From Hydrogenophaga pseudoflava NBRC 102511 (GTDB lineage Bacteria; Pseudomonadota; Gammaproteobacteria; Burkholderiales; Burkholderiaceae_C), in the NCBI RefSeq assembly GCF_001592285.1, contig NZ_BCWQ01000022.1, forward strand, positions 1-41,262: a DNA stretch of 41,262 nt. Direction: 5' to 3'. The notes under the pieces were generated by a model. It searched no databases and was not told the DNA's origin. It saw only the letters and a list, made by a program, of their open reading frames with translations. Every line of letters begins with the position of its first letter. The stretch's first letter is position 1. A program made the position numbers and the translations under genes. Positions 37,737-41,262 of the stretch are shown here, one piece after another.

Positions 37737-38432
37737 TCAGGCGCCGCTTTCCCGGGCCGCATCCTGCGCAAAGTCGGCCGTGCCCACGTCCGGCGCCTGC
37801 GTCCAGAACGGATAGAGCTCGGCGAACGTGGCCCGGATGGCGGCCAGCGGCAGGTCGTCGAACTGCCCGCGCTCGTTCACGTATTCCATGTGCCGCTGCC
37901 CCGCGCGGTCGTAGGGGTGGTAGAGCGAGTCGCCGACGCCGTCGAACTCCAGCGGCAGCAGACCGAACTTCTCGCACAGCGAGAGGTTGAAGGCCGGCGT
38001 GGCCTTGCGCCAGGCGCCGTCGATCCAGAGCGCGGTGTAGCCGTGCCAGGCGAAGACGTCGGTCTTCATGGTCTGGCGCAGGCGTTCGGTGGACAGGTGG
38101 TTGCGCACGTCGGCAAACCCCAGCCGGGCCGGAATGCCCGCGGCGCGCGCCACCGCCGCCAGCGCCACCGCCTTGGGCACGCACCAGCCGAATCCTTGCG
38201 ACAGCGCCGTGCTCGCCCGCATGCCCGCTGGTGACAGGTCGATGCGGTAGGGGTCGTAGCGCAGGCGGTCGCGCACCGCCAGGTACAGCGACACCGCCCG
38301 CTCGCGCTCGGTCTGGCCGGTGGCGTGTTCGCGCGCGAAGGCCAGGACCAGCGGGTGGTCGCTGTCGATGGCGGTGCTGGGCTGCAGGCAGGCAGCAGAA
38401 GGCGCTGAGGGAGGCGTGTGCGGGCTGGACAT
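37737..38432 (-). CDS. transglutaminase-like superfamily protein
   Basis: 231 residues. The transglutaminase core has C84 in GFGWCVPKAVAL, H130 in FAWHGYTALWIDGAW and an N149/D-type third position in TPAFNL. Known bacterial relatives include peptidases of unknown substrate. There is no signal peptide. The ATG at 38432 follows a weak AAGG; the frame is open to 38714 but the extra 94 residues look non-coding. It is convergent with metW (24 bp) and divergent from mcp. Confidence 0.85.
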   Translation of the reverse strand: MSSPHTPPSAPSAACLQPSTAIDSDHPLVLAFAREHATGQTERERAVSLYLAVRDRLRYDPYRIDLSPAGMRASTALSQGFGWCVPKAVALAAVARAAGIPARLGFADVRNHLSTERLRQTMKTDVFAWHGYTALWIDGAWRKATPAFNLSLCEKFGLLPLEFDGVGDSLYHPYDRAGQRHMEYVNERGQFDDLPLAAIRATFAELYPFWTQAPDVGTADFAQDAARESGA

Positions 38433-38523
38433 GGACCCAAGGTAGCAGACCCGCCGGTCGATGGCGATCACCGGCGCGACGGATGCGTGGGATCTGGGGT
38501 CGAATTGCACTCTTTTTTCGCAC

Positions 38524-38550
38524 TTCAGCTTGTGCCCGGCGCGCCGATAG
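38524..38550 (+). promoter_or_regulatory. sigma-28 (FliA)-type promoter of mcp
   Basis: CTTCA (TTCA 38524-38527), exactly 15 bp, then GCCGATAG (38543-38550). The enterobacterial FliA consensus is TAAA-N15-GCCGATAA, so the -10 matches at seven of eight bases and the -35 less well. The same layout occurs before the second cheW at 41102. It lies 141 bp before the mcp start. Confidence 0.65.
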
Positions 38551-38691
38551 TGCTGGGGACACCGTGTGTCGCTGCAGATCCGGCACGCCATCCTGGCCCG
38601 GCAGGCGGTGTCCGTGTTCAGGCGCTTCGGTGCGGGCGTGCGCTGAAGAGGTCCCCCAAACTCAACGCGTCCATCCTCAGGCGAGGTGTTC

Positions 38692-40440
38692 ATGAGCATT
38701 TTCAACAATCTCAAGCTGGGTCACCGGTTGGCCCTGGGCTTTGGCCTGGTGATGTCGCTGATGGCGGCGCTCACGCTTGCGGCCTATGTGGGCCTGAGCG
38801 ACACGAACGACGACCTGCTCAGCATCGCGGACAACACGGTGCCGTCGCTGCAGGTGGCGGCCGATCTCAAGAGCACGTCCCTGAATCTGCGCCGCTTCGA
38901 ATACAACCACCTGGTGTCCGAAGACCCGAGCCGGCTGCTGGCGCTGGAAGCCGACATCGCGAAACACCAGGCCGATCTGCTGCAGACATTCAAGGCGTAT
39001 GAGCCGCTGATCAGCGGCGACGAGGAGCGCGCCCTGTGGCAGGAAGCCCAGGCCGATGCGCTGCGCTACGTGAGTCAGTGGGGCGCCATCCAGGCCCTGT
39101 CCGGGCAGATCGGTGGTGCCGGCAAGTCGGTGGCCGAAGAGCGCCTGACCGGCCCGTCGCGCGAGTACTTCGAGCAATTGCAGGCCAAGCTGGACAAGCT
39201 CTGGGCCTTCAATGTGAACCATGCGGACCAGGTCAAGAAGGAGTCGGCCGTTTCCTATCGGCAGGTCCTGCTGGCAGTGCTGGTGCTGGCCGCTGCAGCC
39301 ATGGCCATCGGCCTGCTGGCGGCGGTGCTGATCACGCGTTCCATCGTGCGGCCGATCACCGATGCCGTGGGCATCGCCGATCACATCGCCAGCGGCGACC
39401 TCACGCAGAAGATCGTGGTCAGCGGTCGCGACGAGACCAGCCAGCTGCTGACCGCCATGCAAAAGATGCAGCAGGCCCTGAGCTCGCTGGTCAGCTCCGT
39501 GCGCCAGGGCGCCGAGGGCGTGGCCACGGCCAGCGCGCAGATCGCCCAGGGCAACCAGGACCTGTCCAGCCGCACCGAGCAGCAGGCCTCGGCGCTGGAG
39601 CAAACCTCCGCGTCCATGGAAGAGATGGGCTCGACCGCGCAACAGAACGCCGACAACGCCCGCGCCGCCAGCCAGCTGGCCGCCAGTGCCAGCAGCGTGG
39701 CTGTGCAGGGCGGCGAGGTGGTGGGCCAGGTGGTGTCGACCATGCGCGAGATCCAGCACAGCAGCCAGAAGATCAGCGACATCATCGGCGTGATCGACGG
39801 CATTGCCTTTCAGACCAACATCCTGGCGCTCAACGCGGCGGTGGAAGCCGCGCGCGCGGGCGAGCAGGGTCGAGGCTTTGCCGTGGTGGCCGGCGAGGTG
39901 CGCACGCTGGCGCAGCGCAGCGCCGAGGCGGCCAAGGAGATCAAGCAGCTGATCAACGCCAGTGTCGAACGCGTCGAGCAGGGCACGACCCTGGTGGACC
40001 GGGCCGGATCGACCATGCAGGAGGTGGTGCAGTCGATCCAGCGCGTGACCGACATCGTGGGCGAGATCAGCAGTGCCAGCCAGGAGCAGAACGCCGGCGT
40101 GAACCAGGTGGCCGAGGCCGTGACCAGCATGGACCAGACCACGCAGCAGAACGCCGCGCTGGTGGAAGAAAGCGCCTCGGCCGCGGCCTCGCTGCAGCAG
40201 CAGGCCGACCAGCTGCTGAAGTCGGTGAGCGTGTTCCGGGTGAACGGCGGGGCTTCGATGCCGGTGCACAAGCCCGCGTCCGTGTCCAAGGCCGCCGCTC
40301 CGGCCAGAGCGCCTGCCCACCAGCCGACGCCCCCGTCGCCTGCCAGGGCCCTGCGCCCGGCACCGGCGAACCCGCCGGCTCCAATCCCCAAGACCCTGAC
40401 CACCGGCGCTGGCGCCAGCGACGACTGGGAAAGCTTCTGA
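38692..40440 (+). CDS. methyl-accepting chemotaxis protein (Tsr/Tar-type layout)
   Basis: 582 residues. TM1 about 13-35, a small periplasmic four-helix-bundle sensor (about 36-188), TM2 about 189-213, HAMP about 214-268, then the signalling coiled coil with the hairpin tip [20 protein letters not shown]. The C-terminus ends DDWESF, an xWxxF tether like the NWETF tail that recruits CheR and CheB. The ligand cannot be predicted. ATG 38692 has GAGG six bases upstream; a GTG two codons earlier is the alternative. cheW follows after 22 bp. Confidence 0.93.
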   Translation: MSIFNNLKLGHRLALGFGLVMSLMAALTLAAYVGLSDTNDDLLSIADNTVPSLQVAADLKSTSLNLRRFEYNHLVSEDPSRLLALEADIAKHQADLLQTFKAYEPLISGDEERALWQEAQADALRYVSQWGAIQALSGQIGGAGKSVAEERLTGPSREYFEQLQAKLDKLWAFNVNHADQVKKESAVSYRQVLLAVLVLAAAAMAIGLLAAVLITRSIVRPITDAVGIADHIASGDLTQKIVVSGRDETSQLLTAMQKMQQALSSLVSSVRQGAEGVATASAQIAQGNQDLSSRTEQQASALEQTSASMEEMGSTAQQNADNARAASQLAASASSVAVQGGEVVGQVVSTMREIQHSSQKISDIIGVIDGIAFQTNILALNAAVEAARAGEQGRGFAVVAGEVRTLAQRSAEAAKEIKQLINASVERVEQGTTLVDRAGSTMQEVVQSIQRVTDIVGEISSASQEQNAGVNQVAEAVTSMDQTTQQNAALVEESASAAASLQQQADQLLKSVSVFRVNGGASMPVHKPASVSKAAAPARAPAHQPTPPSPARALRPAPANPPAPIPKTLTTGAGASDDWESF

Positions 40441-40462
40441 ACCCGCCTCCGAGGACCCGACC

Positions 40463-40987
40463 ATGGACATGCACTCTCCCTCCACCGCTGCCGGCGATGC
40501 CCGCCACGTCGCAGGCCAGCAAGGCGCCCATGCCGAATTCCTGACCTTCCGCCTGGGTGCGGAGGAATACGGGATCGACATCCTGCGGGTGCAGGAGATC
40601 CGCTCCTACGAGGAGCCTACGCGGATCGCGAACGCACCGCACTTCATCAAGGGCGTGGTGAACCTGCGCGGGGTGATCGTGCCGGTGGTGGACCTGCGCA
40701 TCAAGCTGGGCTGCGAGAAGGTGGAATACAACGGCTTCACGGTGGTGATCGTGCTCAACGTGCGCGGCCGGGTGGTCGGTGCGGTGGTCGATTCGGTCTC
40801 GGACGTGCTGGAGCTGGCCAGCGAGCTGATCAAGCCGGCGCCGGAGATGAACACCTCGATGGACACGAGCTTCATCACGGGCATCGCCAGCGTGGGCGAG
40901 CGCATGCTGATCCTGATGGACATCGAGGCGCTGATGAGCAGTCCCGACATGGGGCTGATGGACAGCAGCTCGCAGAACCTGCAGTAG
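40463..40987 (+). CDS. cheW: chemotaxis coupling protein CheW
   Basis: 174 residues with a full CheW domain: [39 protein letters not shown] (in pieces), [17 protein letters not shown] and [19 protein letters not shown]. It links receptors such as the neighbouring MCP to the kinase CheA. The first ~25 residues are not conserved. Its first 97 bases recur identically at 41166. Confidence 0.95.
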   Translation: MDMHSPSTAAGDARHVAGQQGAHAEFLTFRLGAEEYGIDILRVQEIRSYEEPTRIANAPHFIKGVVNLRGVIVPVVDLRIKLGCEKVEYNGFTVVIVLNVRGRVVGAVVDSVSDVLELASELIKPAPEMNTSMDTSFITGIASVGERMLILMDIEALMSSPDMGLMDSSSQNLQ

Positions 40988-41013
40988 GTCCCGGGAAAAC
41001 CAGGTCTGTGTTC

Positions 41014-41036
41014 AAGGGCGCCCGTCGGGCGCCCTT
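41014..41036 (+). terminator. terminator after cheW
   Basis: AAGGGCGCCC, loop GTC, GGGCGCCCTT, then CTCTTT: a 10-bp GC-rich stem 26 bp after the stop. Transcription of the second cheW copy therefore probably starts anew at the sigma-28-like site downstream. Confidence 0.8.
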
Positions 41037-41101
41037 CTCTTTGGACCCATGGTGGGCGGTCATTCGGTCATTTGCCCGGGTCCAGTGGCTCTTTTTCCGC
41101 C

Positions 41102-41128
41102 TTCAGTACCGGGCGGACCGGCCGATAG
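41102..41128 (+). promoter_or_regulatory. sigma-28 (FliA)-type promoter of the second cheW
   Basis: CTTCA (TTCA 41102-41105), 15 bp, GCCGATAG (41121-41128), the same as upstream of mcp although the spacer sequence differs. It lies 37 bp before the cheW start at 41166. Confidence 0.65.
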
Positions 41129-41165
41129 TTCATGAATCCCCATTTGTGTTTCAAGGACGGCCTAC

Positions 41166-41262
41166 ATGGACATGCACTCTCCCTCCACCGCTGCCGGCGA
41201 TGCCCGCCACGTCGCAGGCCAGCAAGGCGCCCATGCCGAATTCCTGACCTTCCGCCTGGGTG
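41166..41262 (+). CDS. second cheW copy, 5' end only (cut by window end)
   Basis: The 97 bases from the ATG to the window edge are identical to 40463-40559, the start of the preceding cheW. The upstream 60 bases differ, except for the short AAGGAC/GAGGAC ribosome-binding region. It is either a tandem duplicate of cheW with its own promoter or, less likely, an assembly repeat. Whether the rest is identical cannot be seen. Confidence 0.8.
   Translation, partial: MDMHSPSTAAGDARHVAGQQGAHAEFLTFRLG

Overview
The window spans a chromosomal replication-origin region of a high-GC betaproteobacterium. The gene order gyrB-dnaN-dnaA on the minus strand against rpmH-rnpA-yidD-yidC-mnmE on the plus strand, perfect and near-perfect DnaA boxes between them, the kdsD-kdsC-lptC and metX-metW pairs, and the protein sequences all point to Burkholderiales, probably Comamonadaceae (Hydrogenophaga/Acidovorax-like). 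The genus is an inference.

Region A (1-15.87 kb) is accessory DNA, with visibly more mixed base composition than the rest. From the left it holds the start of a heteromeric Tn7-like transposase module (tnsB cut by the window edge, tnsA, a possible small ORF, an XRE regulator, all minus strand). Next is an AT-rich gap, then a type I restriction-modification operon on the minus strand: half-size HsdS, HsdM, full HsdS, HsdR and a YgjP/SprT-like metallopeptidase. Divergent from it is a HigB toxin with an unusually long HigA-type antitoxin fused to an ImmA/IrrE zinc-peptidase domain. Then comes a compact three-gene ubiquitin-like operon: a protein with three ubiquitin-like domains fused to an E2-like domain, a JAB/JAMM peptidase fused to an E1/ThiF adenylyltransferase, and a Cys-rich DUF6527-type protein. 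The three genes overlap by 4 bp each. This is the most interesting system here. The E1 has Thr and Asp where I expect the conserved Cys pair of related enzymes. The gap before gyrB carries two arrays of short repeats at 20-21 bp spacing that look like transposon ends, one of them abutting the gyrB stop codon. A 13-bp direct repeat (2800 and 15708) brackets the whole restriction/toxin/ubiquitin block. I read region A as a mobile defence island next to gyrB.

Region B (15.87-25.6 kb) is the conserved origin core: replication initiation and clamp genes leftward; ribosomal protein L34, RNase P protein, membrane insertion and tRNA-modification genes rightward.

Region C (25.6-41.26 kb) is ordinary chromosome: an unusual beta-propeller protein with a coiled-coil/SWRL tail, a cyclic-nucleotide-binding protein, apt, a Tat-exported metallo-beta-lactamase-fold protein, a Kef-type K+/H+ antiporter divergent from the Kdo/LPS genes kdsD-kdsC-lptC, a short-chain dehydrogenase, a glycine-rich RRM protein, metX-metW with a structured leader, a transglutaminase-like protein, and a chemotaxis cluster (mcp, cheW and a second, identical-at-the-start cheW cut by the window end). 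The mcp gene and the second cheW each have the same sigma-28-like promoter layout.
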